From Acetobacteraceae bacterium (GTDB taxonomy: Bacteria; Pseudomonadota; Alphaproteobacteria; Acetobacterales; Acetobacteraceae): a stretch of 13,922 nt of DNA. Positions 6,501 through 13,811 of this stretch are shown one piece after another (the stretch's first letter is position 1; each line of letters starts with the position of its first letter). The DNA is taken from positions 1 through 13,922 of the forward strand of contig CANJXD010000102.1 of NCBI GenBank assembly GCA_947478535.1, in the 5' to 3' direction. Below the pieces are notes generated by a model, which was given only the letters and a program-made list of their open reading frames with translations, was not told the DNA's origin and ran no database searches. Made by a program: the position numbers and the translations under genes.

Positions 6501-7322
6501 TCAGGCGCGTGGGTGGCCGAATGTGTCGCGATGGAATTGCAGGATATCGGCGACACAGCGGTCCGGCATCATGTCCGCGATGTTGTGCGGCATGTGTTCG
6601 TATTCCACCATGCGGACATCGGGGATGCGATCGCGCATGAGGTCATAGACATTCGCCTCCCCCACCGTCTCCCCACCCGGGAAGATCACCAGGGTGGGGC
6701 AGGCGATGCGGTGCAACTCGCCGCTCCAATCCTGCGTCGCGTTGTAGCCGATGAAGCGCGCGAGGAAGGCCGGGTCATTCTCCGCCGTCTGGCGCAGGAA
6801 CCACGCGACGAGGCCTGGATCGCTCGTGGCGAGGTCGAAGCGCATGGCGATGGTGTCCGTGAGGAACGGGGTCAGCCCTTCTCTCCCGATGCGGGTCAGC
6901 CAGCCCAGCGCGCTCGGGCTGAGGCCGGGCGTGGAGCCCACCAACGCCAGGCTCCGCACCTTCCCGGGATGCTGCAGCGCCAGGTTCTGCGCGACGTAGC
7001 CACCGGCCGAATTGCCCGTGACATGCGCGGCATCGAGCCCAAGCAGCGCCATCAGCTCCGTCACATCGGCCACCAGCCGATCCATGTCGAAGCGCTTTTC
7101 CGCCGGCGGGACGGAGGATTGACCATGCCCGCGCAGGTCCATCCGGATCAGCCGGAAATGCCGCGCGAGGCCCGGCACCCAGGAATAGAAACGCTGCGAA
7201 TTGCCCATGGCCGAATGCAGCAGCAGCATCACCGGCGCATCCCGCCACGGGTCGGTGAAGTCATCGATGAAGTAGGCGATGCGCTCGCCATCGCTGGTGG
7301 TGAAGAAGGCGGTCTCGGTCAT
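6501..7322 (-). CDS. Alpha/beta hydrolase, 3-oxoadipate enol-lactonase (PcaD)-like
   Basis: A 273-residue alpha/beta-fold hydrolase. HSAMG (36-40) forms the oxyanion hole. MDLRGHGQS (61-69) and the nucleophile elbow GNSAGG (103-108, Ser105) follow. The acid is probably E218 in PGGETVGE and the base H246 in HMPHN. The overall pattern resembles PcaD-type lactonases and C-C bond or ester hydrolases acting on ring-cleavage products. The frame is open to an upstream ATG at 7361, inside the SDR gene, but the ATG at 7322 is better: it follows the SDR stop by 16 bp, has a purine-rich GAAGAAGA before it, and gives the normal length. Second-to-third gene coupling in the operon is tight. Substrate unknown. 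Confidence 0.87.
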   Translation of the reverse strand: MTETAFFTTSDGERIAYFIDDFTDPWRDAPVMLLLHSAMGNSQRFYSWVPGLARHFRLIRMDLRGHGQSSVPPAEKRFDMDRLVADVTELMALLGLDAAHVTGNSAGGYVAQNLALQHPGKVRSLALVGSTPGLSPSALGWLTRIGREGLTPFLTDTIAMRFDLATSDPGLVAWFLRQTAENDPAFLARFIGYNATQDWSGELHRIACPTLVIFPGGETVGEANVYDLMRDRIPDVRMVEYEHMPHNIADMMPDRCVADILQFHRDTFGHPRA

Positions 7323-7338
7323 CGTGATCTTCTTCGCA

Positions 7339-8139
7339 TCAATAAGCGGAACGCCCGCCATCGGCGGGGATGGTGGCGCCGGTGATCATGCGCGACGCGT
7401 CGGAGGCGAGGAACAGCGCGGTCTGCGCGATATGCTCGGGCTCACCGATCCAGAAGGGGTATTCGCGCATCCGCCCGATCGGGTCCTGCGGATCTCGGCC
7501 GGGCTGGGCGGCTTCCTCCAGCGTGCCGAAGGTGCGGATGACGCGGTCCGTCATCACGCGGCCGGAGGCGATGCAGTTCACCCGCACGCCCTGCTTCGCG
7601 TAGTGCCCCGCCATGGCGCGGGTCAGCGACAGGATCGCCCCCTTCGCCGCGCTGTAGCAATGCGCGGGGTTGGCACCGCGCAGCGCGGCACCGGAGGACA
7701 TGTTGATGACAGCCCCGCCGCCGGCCGCGATGATCGCCGGGATCGCGTGACGGCAACACAGGAAGGTGCCGCGGAGGTCGAGGTTCATCGTGCGCTCGAA
7801 GGCCTCCAGCGGCACCTCCGTCACCGGCCCATCGGCGGGGTCCGTGCCGCCGGCGCAGTTGAACAGCACATGCAGCGCGCCGAAGCGGGCAAGCGTCGTG
7901 GCGACGGCCGCCGCGACACTCTCATCGCTCGTGATGTCAGCGGTGATCGCGATGGCCTGCCCACCGGCTTCCACCACGCTGCGCGCCGCGGCCTCCGCGC
8001 GATCCGCCAGATGGTCCAGCACCGCGACGGCCGCGCCAGCCGTGGCGAAGGCGCGCGCGGCGGCGCTGCCGATACCGCCACCACCGCCGGAGATCATCGC
8101 CACCTTGCCCGTCAGCAGGCGGTCACTGGGTATCGGCAT
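7339..8139 (-). CDS. Short-chain dehydrogenase/reductase (SDR)
   Basis: A 266-residue classical SDR that oxidises or reduces an alcohol/ketone with NAD(P). GGGGGIG (18-24) is the Rossmann glycine loop, NCAG (94-97) stabilises the central sheet, and the catalytic set is N119 (MNLDL), S149 and YxxxK with Y162 and K166. The end (ITGATIPADGG) is the standard SDR C-terminal signature. Acidic residues after strand 2 (LDHLADR, D42) favour NAD over NADP. The ATG at 8139 shares its A with the TGA of the preceding deacetylase-fold gene (TGATG), and AAGGGG lies 8 nt upstream, so translation is coupled. It probably oxidises a hydroxylated intermediate in the pathway. Confidence 0.93.
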   Translation of the reverse strand: MPIPSDRLLTGKVAMISGGGGGIGSAAARAFATAGAAVAVLDHLADRAEAAARSVVEAGGQAIAITADITSDESVAAAVATTLARFGALHVLFNCAGGTDPADGPVTEVPLEAFERTMNLDLRGTFLCCRHAIPAIIAAGGGAVINMSSGAALRGANPAHCYSAAKGAILSLTRAMAGHYAKQGVRVNCIASGRVMTDRVIRTFGTLEEAAQPGRDPQDPIGRMREYPFWIGEPEHIAQTALFLASDASRMITGATIPADGGRSAY

Positions 8140-8981
8140 CAGGCAAGCCCCTTCGCAACACGGTCACGGAATTCCTGCTGCACCTGGTCCAGCGTACGGA
8201 ATTCCGCGCCCATCTTCGCCACGCCGTCGATCAGCTTTTCCAGCATCATCATCCGGTGCCCACGGCCGACGACATAGGGATGGAAGGTGAAGACCAGCAT
8301 CCCCCATTCCGTCGTCCGGCACATGTACTCGAAATCCGCCAGCCAGTTCTCCAGCACCGCATTCGCATTCGCGAGCCCCGGCATCACCGCCTGGCCGACG
8401 CGGAAGAATTCGAAATGCGGGTGATCGTCGAGCGACCAGGAGATCGGAATCTCGACGAGATCCGTCACCTCCCCGAATTGCAGCGGCGCGTCGGCCACGC
8501 AGACATCACCGCGCCGCGCGAAATAGGGCAGGCAGTCATGCCCCATCATGCTGCTGTCGTAGCGGCAGCCATGCTCGCGGATCAGGTCAATGGTGCGATC
8601 GCTGAGGTCCCAGGAGGGAGACCGGTACCCCACGGGCCCGTGGCCCTGCAGCGCCTTGATCGCCTCTACCGCCAGGGCGAACTCATCGGCCTCCCGCGTC
8701 GCTTCCAGCGCGGCGGGCGGCACATGGCTCCAGCCGTGATGGCCCACTTCATGGCCCTCCCGCAGGATGCGCTCGCAGGCGGCGGGATAGGTCTTGATGA
8801 CGACGCCCGGCACATACCAGCTCGCCTTGATGCCGCGGCTCGCCAGCAGGTCCATCACGCGACCGGCGCCGACCACGCCGAACTCACCACGGGAGACCGG
8901 CGTCGGCGTCGTCATCCCGCGCGAGGCGAAGCCGGACCAGGTATCGAAATCGAAGGAGAGACAGGCAATGTGTCGCGGCAC
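8139..8981 (-). CDS. Polysaccharide-deacetylase-fold hydrolase (PgdA/PuuE type)
   Basis: A 280-residue carbohydrate-esterase-4-fold protein, first gene of the operon. SFDFD (9-13) is motif 1 with the metal and base aspartates, HEVGHHGWSH (77-86) supplies the metal histidines, YRSPSWDLS (119-127) is motif 3, and SLDDHPHF (183-190) and FHPY (233-236) complete the active site. There is no signal peptide, so it acts in the cytoplasm. With these neighbours it more likely hydrolyses an amide or cyclic amide of a small molecule, as in PuuE allantoinase or HpPgdA relatives, than a cell-wall glycan. The start is GTG 8981, chosen because GGAGGG lies 8 nt upstream and the family alignment begins there. 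The frame runs open another 350 codons upstream, but that stretch is antisense to the MFS gene. Confidence 0.88.
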   Translation of the reverse strand: MPRHIACLSFDFDTWSGFASRGMTTPTPVSRGEFGVVGAGRVMDLLASRGIKASWYVPGVVIKTYPAACERILREGHEVGHHGWSHVPPAALEATREADEFALAVEAIKALQGHGPVGYRSPSWDLSDRTIDLIREHGCRYDSSMMGHDCLPYFARRGDVCVADAPLQFGEVTDLVEIPISWSLDDHPHFEFFRVGQAVMPGLANANAVLENWLADFEYMCRTTEWGMLVFTFHPYVVGRGHRMMMLEKLIDGVAKMGAEFRTLDQVQQEFRDRVAKGLA

Positions 8982-8989
8982 GCGGGGCG

Positions 8990-8995
8990 CCCTCC
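8990..8995 (-). promoter_or_regulatory. Shine-Dalgarno GGAGGG fixing the GTG start at 8981
   Basis: On the minus strand GGAGGG sits 8 nt before the GTG codon that begins MPRHIACLSFDFD. It is the strongest ribosome-binding site in the divergent gap and decides the start of the deacetylase-fold gene against longer upstream candidates. Confidence 0.75.
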
Positions 8996-9161
8996 GGCGT
9001 TCTGCCTGCGGGCCTCGCGTGGCGCGACGCAGGGGGGTATCGTCGCCTGAGCATGAACGCCCCACCCCCACGCCGCAAGGCAATCTGGACACACCACGCG
9101 GCGTTGCGCTGCCACGAAGACGCCGTTGCGGAATGAGCATCCCCCCAGGATCGTACAGCCC
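8996..9161. promoter_or_regulatory. Divergent control region between operon and MFS gene
   Basis: About 165 bp separate the two divergent starts and must hold the promoters for the five-gene operon and for the MFS-FAH pair. I see a 6-bp inverted repeat CCTGCG/CGCAGG (9005-9010 and 9028-9033) and a second one, GGCGT/ACGCC (about 9100-9125). I found no convincing -35/-10 pair on either strand, and no regulator gene lies in the window, so control is probably by a regulator encoded elsewhere. Confidence 0.4.
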
Positions 9162-10379
9162 ATGATCATGCGCCCCTGGGTCGCGGCGCTTTCCGCCACG
9201 CTGCTGATGCAGACCGTCGCCTCCTTCCTCACGCAATCCCTGCCCGTCCTCGCCCCACTCATCACGGCGAATGCGGGGCTCTCGCCGGAGAGCATCGGCA
9301 ATCTCTCCGCCATCGTCGCACTCGGCACGGTGCTGTTCCTGCTGCTCGGCGGCCCCTTCCTCGCGCGCTTCGGCCCGGTGCGCACCTTGCAGGCGGGCGC
9401 GCTGCTGTCGGCCGGCGCGATGCTCGTGGCGTCGACGGGGTTGGCGCCGGCACTGGTACTGGCCTCGCTGCTGCTGGGCATCGGCTACGGGCCGTCTCCC
9501 CCCGCGGGCAGCCGCATCCTCGCGGCGACGGCTCCGCCCGGCCAACGCACGCTGATCTTCTCCGTCAAGCAGGCCGGCGCGCCGCTGGGGGGCGCGATGG
9601 CGGGGCTGATGACGGCACCGCTCGCGCAGCATTTCGGCTGGGCCATCGCCATCCTGGCCACCGTCGCCATCGCGGTGCTGGCGGCGGCGATCATCCAGCC
9701 GCTCGAGAAAACCCTCGATGCCGAACGCGACGCAAGGCGAGACCTGTCCTTGCTCGCGTTGTTCCGGCGAGACACCTGGGCCGCGCCCGTCATCGCGCTC
9801 GGCCTGCATCGCGCCCTGCCGCCGCTGACCGTCCTCGCGATGTCCTTCGCGACGCTGCAGGGCTGCCTTTTCACCTTCACCGTCACCTGGCTGACCGTGG
9901 TGCGCGGCTTCACGCTGGTGGAAGCAGGCACCGCCTTCGCCTGCATGCAGGGCGCCGGCGTCATTGCCCGCATCGTGCTGGGCTGGCTCGCCGATCGCAC
10001 GGGCCAGCCCTCGCTGAACCTGCTGGTGCAAGCGGGCATCGCCTGCGCCGCGGGCCTCGCTTTCGCGCTGATGCCGGAAGCGGCGCCGCTGTGGCTGGTG
10101 AACGTGCTGTCCGCCCTGGTGGGCTTCGTCGCGGCAAGCTGGAACGGCATCTACATGTCCGAAGTCGCGCGCCTGGTGGAACCGCGCCAGGTTGCGGCGG
10201 CGACCTCGGGCAGCACGCTGTTCACCTTCCTCGGCTACCTCGCCGCGCCGGCGATCTTCGCCGCTCTCGTCGCGTTCACGGGAAGCTGGACGCTCGCCTT
10301 CCTCGTCGCGGCGGGGCAGCTTGGGCTGGTCGGGCTCGGCGCAGCGCTCGTCTTGCGGCGGGCGATGCGGCGCGGCTAG
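9162..10379 (+). CDS. MFS transporter (CynX/NarK-like)
   Basis: A 405-residue inner-membrane protein with about 12 hydrophobic segments in two halves. Each half has the loop 2-3 signature in reduced form: GGPFLARFGPVRT (63-75) and GWLADRTGQ (274-282). SVKQAGAPLGG (134-144) in helix 5 is typical of anion- and cyanate-type MFS members (CynX, NarK-like). A basic loop around 185-204 separates the halves. It probably imports a small organic acid or exports a by-product. ATGs at 9162 and 9168 both fit; 9162 is used, with AGGA about 11 nt upstream. A TTG further up at 9126 would add 12 residues without membrane character. It is divergent from the catabolic operon and 28 bp before the FAH gene, so those two are likely co-transcribed. 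Confidence 0.88.
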   Translation: MIMRPWVAALSATLLMQTVASFLTQSLPVLAPLITANAGLSPESIGNLSAIVALGTVLFLLLGGPFLARFGPVRTLQAGALLSAGAMLVASTGLAPALVLASLLLGIGYGPSPPAGSRILAATAPPGQRTLIFSVKQAGAPLGGAMAGLMTAPLAQHFGWAIAILATVAIAVLAAAIIQPLEKTLDAERDARRDLSLLALFRRDTWAAPVIALGLHRALPPLTVLAMSFATLQGCLFTFTVTWLTVVRGFTLVEAGTAFACMQGAGVIARIVLGWLADRTGQPSLNLLVQAGIACAAGLAFALMPEAAPLWLVNVLSALVGFVAASWNGIYMSEVARLVEPRQVAAATSGSTLFTFLGYLAAPAIFAALVAFTGSWTLAFLVAAGQLGLVGLGAALVLRRAMRRG

Positions 10380-10407
10380 ATCGCCACCAACACGGGGGCG
10401 ATGCGCG

Positions 10408-11187
10408 ATGACACTCTGGGTCCGCTACAGCAGGGACGGCGCCGAAGGCTTCGGCACGCTCGATGGGGAGACCATCCAGCCCCATGCCGGCGATATCTTC
10501 GCCAACCCCACACTCAGCGGCGCGGCCTTTCCACTCGCCGAGGCGAAGCTGCTGGCCCCGGTGAAGCCCGGCCTGTTCATTGGCCTCTGGAACAATTTTT
10601 CCGAGGCCGCCGCGAAGCAGGGGCTTTCCCATCCCGAGACACCGCTGTTCTTCCTGAAGAACCCGCGCGGCATCGTGGGCCCCGACGCCGCCATCATCCC
10701 GCCCGCGAGCTATACCGGGCGCGTGATCTACGAAGGCGAACTCGGTCTCGTCATCGGCCGGCACCTCAGCAACGCGACGGAGGAGGAAGCCGCCGCCGGC
10801 ATCTTCGGCCTGACCTGCGTGAACGACGTGACGGCGCTGGAGACGCTGACGGCCGATGCCTCCTTCCCGCAATGGGCGCGCGCCAAGGGCTGCGACAGCT
10901 TCGGCCCGGTCGGTCCCGCCATCGCGACGGGGCTCGACTGGTCCGCGCTGCGCGTGAAGGTCGCGCTCAACGGCCGCGTCCGGCAGGACTATCCATTGGC
11001 CGACATGATCATCCCGCCGGCACGGATCGTCTCGGCCCTGTCGCGAGAGATGACGCTGGAGCCGGGCGACCTCATCGCCTGCGGCACCAGCATCGGCGCG
11101 CTGCCGATGCGGGCCGGCATGGTCGTGGAGGTGACGATCGAGGGCATCGGCACGCTCCGCAACAGCTTTGGCCAGGCCTCAGCCTAG
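10408..11187 (+). CDS. Fumarylacetoacetate hydrolase (FAH) family protein
   Basis: A 259-residue cytoplasmic enzyme of the FAH fold, which acts on 2-keto acids with divalent metal: hydrolysis of C-C bonds, decarboxylation or hydration. Metal ligands are E109 and E111 in YEGELGLVIG and D140 in TCVND. K160 (ARAKGCDSFGPVGP) and the GTS turn (226-228) line the active site, and the N-terminal lid carries FFLKNP (81-86). It resembles the HpcE/HpaG-type and acylpyruvase branch. The frame is open into the MFS gene, but the ATG at 10408 with GGGGG 9 nt upstream starts the family alignment. Its TAG stop overlaps, on the other strand, the TAG of the convergent PanE-like gene (shared CTAG). In this cluster it would process a ring-opened or 2-oxo intermediate. 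Confidence 0.9.
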   Translation: MTLWVRYSRDGAEGFGTLDGETIQPHAGDIFANPTLSGAAFPLAEAKLLAPVKPGLFIGLWNNFSEAAAKQGLSHPETPLFFLKNPRGIVGPDAAIIPPASYTGRVIYEGELGLVIGRHLSNATEEEAAAGIFGLTCVNDVTALETLTADASFPQWARAKGCDSFGPVGPAIATGLDWSALRVKVALNGRVRQDYPLADMIIPPARIVSALSREMTLEPGDLIACGTSIGALPMRAGMVVEVTIEGIGTLRNSFGQASA

Positions 11188-12164
11188 TCGTAGCACCCCG
11201 CCGCACGGCCCCGCGCGCGCACCAGCGCCAGCACCGTGCGGCAGGTCGGCACCGGCACCTCCACCAGTTCCGCCAATTCGACGACGGAGCCCAGCAGCGC
11301 GTCGATTTCCATCGGCCGCCCGCGTTCGAGGTCCTGCAGCATGGAGGTCTTGTGCGCGCCCACCTCGGCGCCGCCGGCGATACGCTTGTCCACATCGATC
11401 GCGAAGCGCACGCCGAGCTTTTCCGCCACCGCCTGGCCTTCCAGCATCATCGCCCGCGCCACGCCGCGCTGGCCATCATCGGCGATCAACACATCGAGCG
11501 TCGCCGCCGTCAGCGCGCTGATCGGGTTGAAGGCCATGTTGCCCCAGAGCTTGATCCACAGCTCGTCGCGGATCTTCGGCCGCACCGGCGCCTTGAAGCC
11601 GGCGGCGATCATCGCCTCCGACAGCGCGGCGATGCGCGGGGTGCGCTGGCCATCGGGCTCGCCGAGCGTGAAGCGGTCGCCATAGGTGTGCTCGATGACA
11701 CCGGGCTCCGGCACTTCGGCGGCGGGATAGACGATGGCGCCGATGCAGCGTGACGGCGCGAGCAATGCGCTGACCACGCCACCGGGATCGACGCTTTCGA
11801 CCCGCCTGCCCTGGAATGGTCCTGCCAACTGGTGAAAATACCACCAGGGGATGCCGTTGACGGCGGAGACGATGGCGGTCGTTTCTCCCAGCAGCGGCTG
11901 CATCTGCCGCGCCGCGCCGGGCAGGGAATGCGCCTTCAACGTAACGATGACGTAATCCTGCACGCCGGCTTCCTCGGCGCTTGCCACGGCGCGGACGGGC
12001 ACGGTGGTCTCCGCGCCCTCGCTCCGCAGCACCAGCCCTTTCGCTTGCATGGCGGCGAGGTGTGGGCCGCGCGCGATCACCGTCACCTCATGCTCGCCCT
12101 TGGCGGCGAGCTTTGCCGCCATCAGCCCGCCAATCGCTCCCGCGCCGAATACACAGATCTTCAT
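11184..12164 (-). CDS. PanE/ApbA-family 2-dehydropantoate 2-reductase-like oxidoreductase (copy 2)
   Basis: A 326-residue ketopantoate-reductase-fold protein. GAGAIGG (7-13) binds NADP, TLKAH (75-79) and VNGI (102-105, N103) line the active site, and the catalytic pair is K205 in LWIKLWGN and E286 in RGRPMEID. The segment NGIPWWYFH (103-111) marks a subgroup different from copy 1, and the two proteins share only the family motifs. It may reduce a 2-keto acid of the local pathway rather than serve CoA synthesis. The ATG at 12164 is chosen because AGGGTG lies 6 nt upstream; that site overlaps the stop codon of the CoA ligase, so the pair is translationally coupled. A start 9 codons earlier (12191) would lie inside the ligase gene. 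Confidence 0.88.
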   Translation of the reverse strand: MKICVFGAGAIGGLMAAKLAAKGEHEVTVIARGPHLAAMQAKGLVLRSEGAETTVPVRAVASAEEAGVQDYVIVTLKAHSLPGAARQMQPLLGETTAIVSAVNGIPWWYFHQLAGPFQGRRVESVDPGGVVSALLAPSRCIGAIVYPAAEVPEPGVIEHTYGDRFTLGEPDGQRTPRIAALSEAMIAAGFKAPVRPKIRDELWIKLWGNMAFNPISALTAATLDVLIADDGQRGVARAMMLEGQAVAEKLGVRFAIDVDKRIAGGAEVGAHKTSMLQDLERGRPMEIDALLGSVVELAELVEVPVPTCRTVLALVRARGRAAGCYD

Positions 12165-12174
12165 CGCGCGCACC

Positions 12175-13695
12175 CTAAGCCGTGATGCCAAGCTTCTGCG
12201 CCAGCCCGATGCGCATCAGCTTGCCCGTCGCGCCCTTCGGGATTTCCGGCAGGAAGACGATCTTCCGCGGCACCTTGAAATCCGCGAGCTGCTTCGCCGC
12301 GAAGTCCCGCAATTCGCGCTCCGTCACCGCCATGCCGTCCCGCAGCACAACCGCGGCGCCAACCTCCTCGCCCAGCATGGCGTGGGGGATGGAGAAGGTC
12401 AGCGCCTGCGCCACCGCCGGATGTTCGGACAGCACGCCATCGACCTCGAGCGGGCTCACCTGCTCGCCGCCGCGCTTAATGATTTCCTTCAGCCGGCCCG
12501 TCAGCAGCAAGTAGCCATCCTCGTCGAACATCCCCTGGTCGCCGGTGCGGAACCAGCCCTCGTGGAAGGCCTTGGCATTGGCTTCCGGGTTCGCCTCATA
12601 GCCCTTGGTCACGTTGGGGCCGCGGATCACCACCTCGCCGATCTCGCCCTGCGGCAGCATGGTGCCGTCATCATCCATGATGGCGACCTCCGGCCCCGCC
12701 GGCAGGCCCACCAGCCCCGGCTTCTGCGCCCGCGGGGGCAGCGGGTTGGAGCACATCTGGTGGCTGGCTTCCGTCATCCCATAGGCCTCGATGACCGGGG
12801 CGCCGAAGGTCATCGCCAGATCCTTCATCGCCTGCGCCGGCAGGGAGGCGGAGGAGGAGCGCAGGAAGCGCAGCGGCGCGCGGGCGATGATCTCCCGGTT
12901 CCGCTCGGCGCGGGCCAGGATGGTCTGATGCATCGTCGGCACCGCCGTGTACCAGCTCGGCCGTTCCGCATCGAGCCAGCCGAAGAACTTCAGCGCGTTG
13001 AAGCCCGGCGTGCAGACCACCGCGCCGCCCGCCGCCAGCGAGGACAGGGTCGCTGCGATCAGCCCATGGATGTGGAACAGCGGCATGACATTGAGGCAGG
13101 CATCCCCGGCCGTCAGCGCCAGCGTCCGCGCGATGGCCTCGGCGGAAGCGGTGACGTTGGTCTGTGTCAGCGGCACGATCTTCGGCCGTGCCGTCGTGCC
13201 CGATGTATGCAGCACCAATGCGATGTCGTCGGGCCCGGCGAGGCCGGGCTGCGCGGCCGCTCCCGGCGCCCCACCCTCCAGCGTGAAATCCCCCGCCTGG
13301 TCGCCCGGCACCAGTTCCAGCACCGGCACGCCGAGCCGGGCGGCCACGGCGCGGGCCGGGCTATCCGTGCCCCGCTGCAACACCAGCGCCTTGGCCTTCA
13401 GGTCGGTCAGGTAGAATTCGAACTCATCGTCCTTGTAGGCCGGGTTGAGCGGCGCCGTGGTGGCGCCCGCGGCGATGGCGACGAAGCTCGCGGCCATCTC
13501 GGGGCCGTTCGGCAGCACGATCGCCACCCGGTCGCCGCGCCCGATGCCGATGCCGTTCAGCGCCGCCACCGTCCGCTCGGTGAGTGCGCGCAGCCCCGCA
13601 TAGCTCAGGGTGGCGCGCCCTTCCGTGGCGCGCAGCGCCGGCGCATCGCCGCGCCCGACTTGCAGCAGTTCCGCGACGGTGCGATAGGCAGCCAT
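12175..13695 (-). CDS. Acyl-CoA ligase, AMP-forming (oxalyl-CoA synthetase-like)
   Basis: A 506-residue adenylate-forming ligase that activates a carboxylic acid with ATP and joins it to CoA. Motifs in order: TSGTTARPK (164-172, phosphate loop), MPLFHIHG (204-211), YGMTEA (305-310), TGD (384-386), GRLKEIIKRGGEQVSP (400-415) and the catalytic lysine K492 in PKGATGKLMR. The pairing of HTSGTTARPK with PLTQ, MPLFHIHGL and WYTAVPT is like the Pcs60/AAE3 oxalate-CoA ligases, but other short or dicarboxylic acids are possible. Two starts fit: the ATG at 13695 with AGGGAG 8 nt upstream, and an ATG at 13725 adding ten residues. The first has the better ribosome-binding site. It is followed after 10 bp by the PanE-like gene. 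Confidence 0.9.
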   Translation of the reverse strand: MAAYRTVAELLQVGRGDAPALRATEGRATLSYAGLRALTERTVAALNGIGIGRGDRVAIVLPNGPEMAASFVAIAAGATTAPLNPAYKDDEFEFYLTDLKAKALVLQRGTDSPARAVAARLGVPVLELVPGDQAGDFTLEGGAPGAAAQPGLAGPDDIALVLHTSGTTARPKIVPLTQTNVTASAEAIARTLALTAGDACLNVMPLFHIHGLIAATLSSLAAGGAVVCTPGFNALKFFGWLDAERPSWYTAVPTMHQTILARAERNREIIARAPLRFLRSSSASLPAQAMKDLAMTFGAPVIEAYGMTEASHQMCSNPLPPRAQKPGLVGLPAGPEVAIMDDDGTMLPQGEIGEVVIRGPNVTKGYEANPEANAKAFHEGWFRTGDQGMFDEDGYLLLTGRLKEIIKRGGEQVSPLEVDGVLSEHPAVAQALTFSIPHAMLGEEVGAAVVLRDGMAVTERELRDFAAKQLADFKVPRKIVFLPEIPKGATGKLMRIGLAQKLGITA

Positions 13696-13703
13696 GATGT
13701 CCA

Positions 13704-13709
13704 CTCCCT
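13704..13709 (-). promoter_or_regulatory. Shine-Dalgarno AGGGAG for the CoA ligase start at 13695
   Basis: On the minus strand AGGGAG ends 8 nt before the ATG at 13695, which supports this start over the in-frame ATG at 13725, where only a weaker AAAGG is found. Confidence 0.6.
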
Positions 13710-13741
13710 GAACCGGGCCCTTCATGCGGCTCGGCCTTTCG

Positions 13742-13771
13742 CGTTTACGCCGCGGTGGTGCCGCGCCGCAA
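13742..13771 (-). promoter_or_regulatory. Weak candidate promoter for the CoA ligase operon
   Basis: On the minus strand TTGCGG (13766-13771) and TAAACG (13742-13747) are 18 bp apart. TTG and TA-A match the sigma-70 pattern only in part. The place is right, 47 bp before the ligase ATG, in the short divergent gap before the gene at the right edge. Confidence 0.25.
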
Positions 13772-13811
13772 CTGGCCGCCACCCGGCCTGCGATGCTAGG
13801 CAGGTGCGGTG

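Noticed and set aside
8982..10031. 350-codon upstream extension of the deacetylase-fold reading frame
   Set aside because: It is antisense to the MFS gene, is rich in Arg, Gln and Gly with no domain, and a GTG with a strong Shine-Dalgarno at 8981 matches the family start.
10401..11753. 450-codon frame starting at ATG 10401, just before the FAH start
   Set aside because: It runs through two convergent genes in the wrong frame and has shadow-type composition; the ATG at 10408 gives the real FAH protein.
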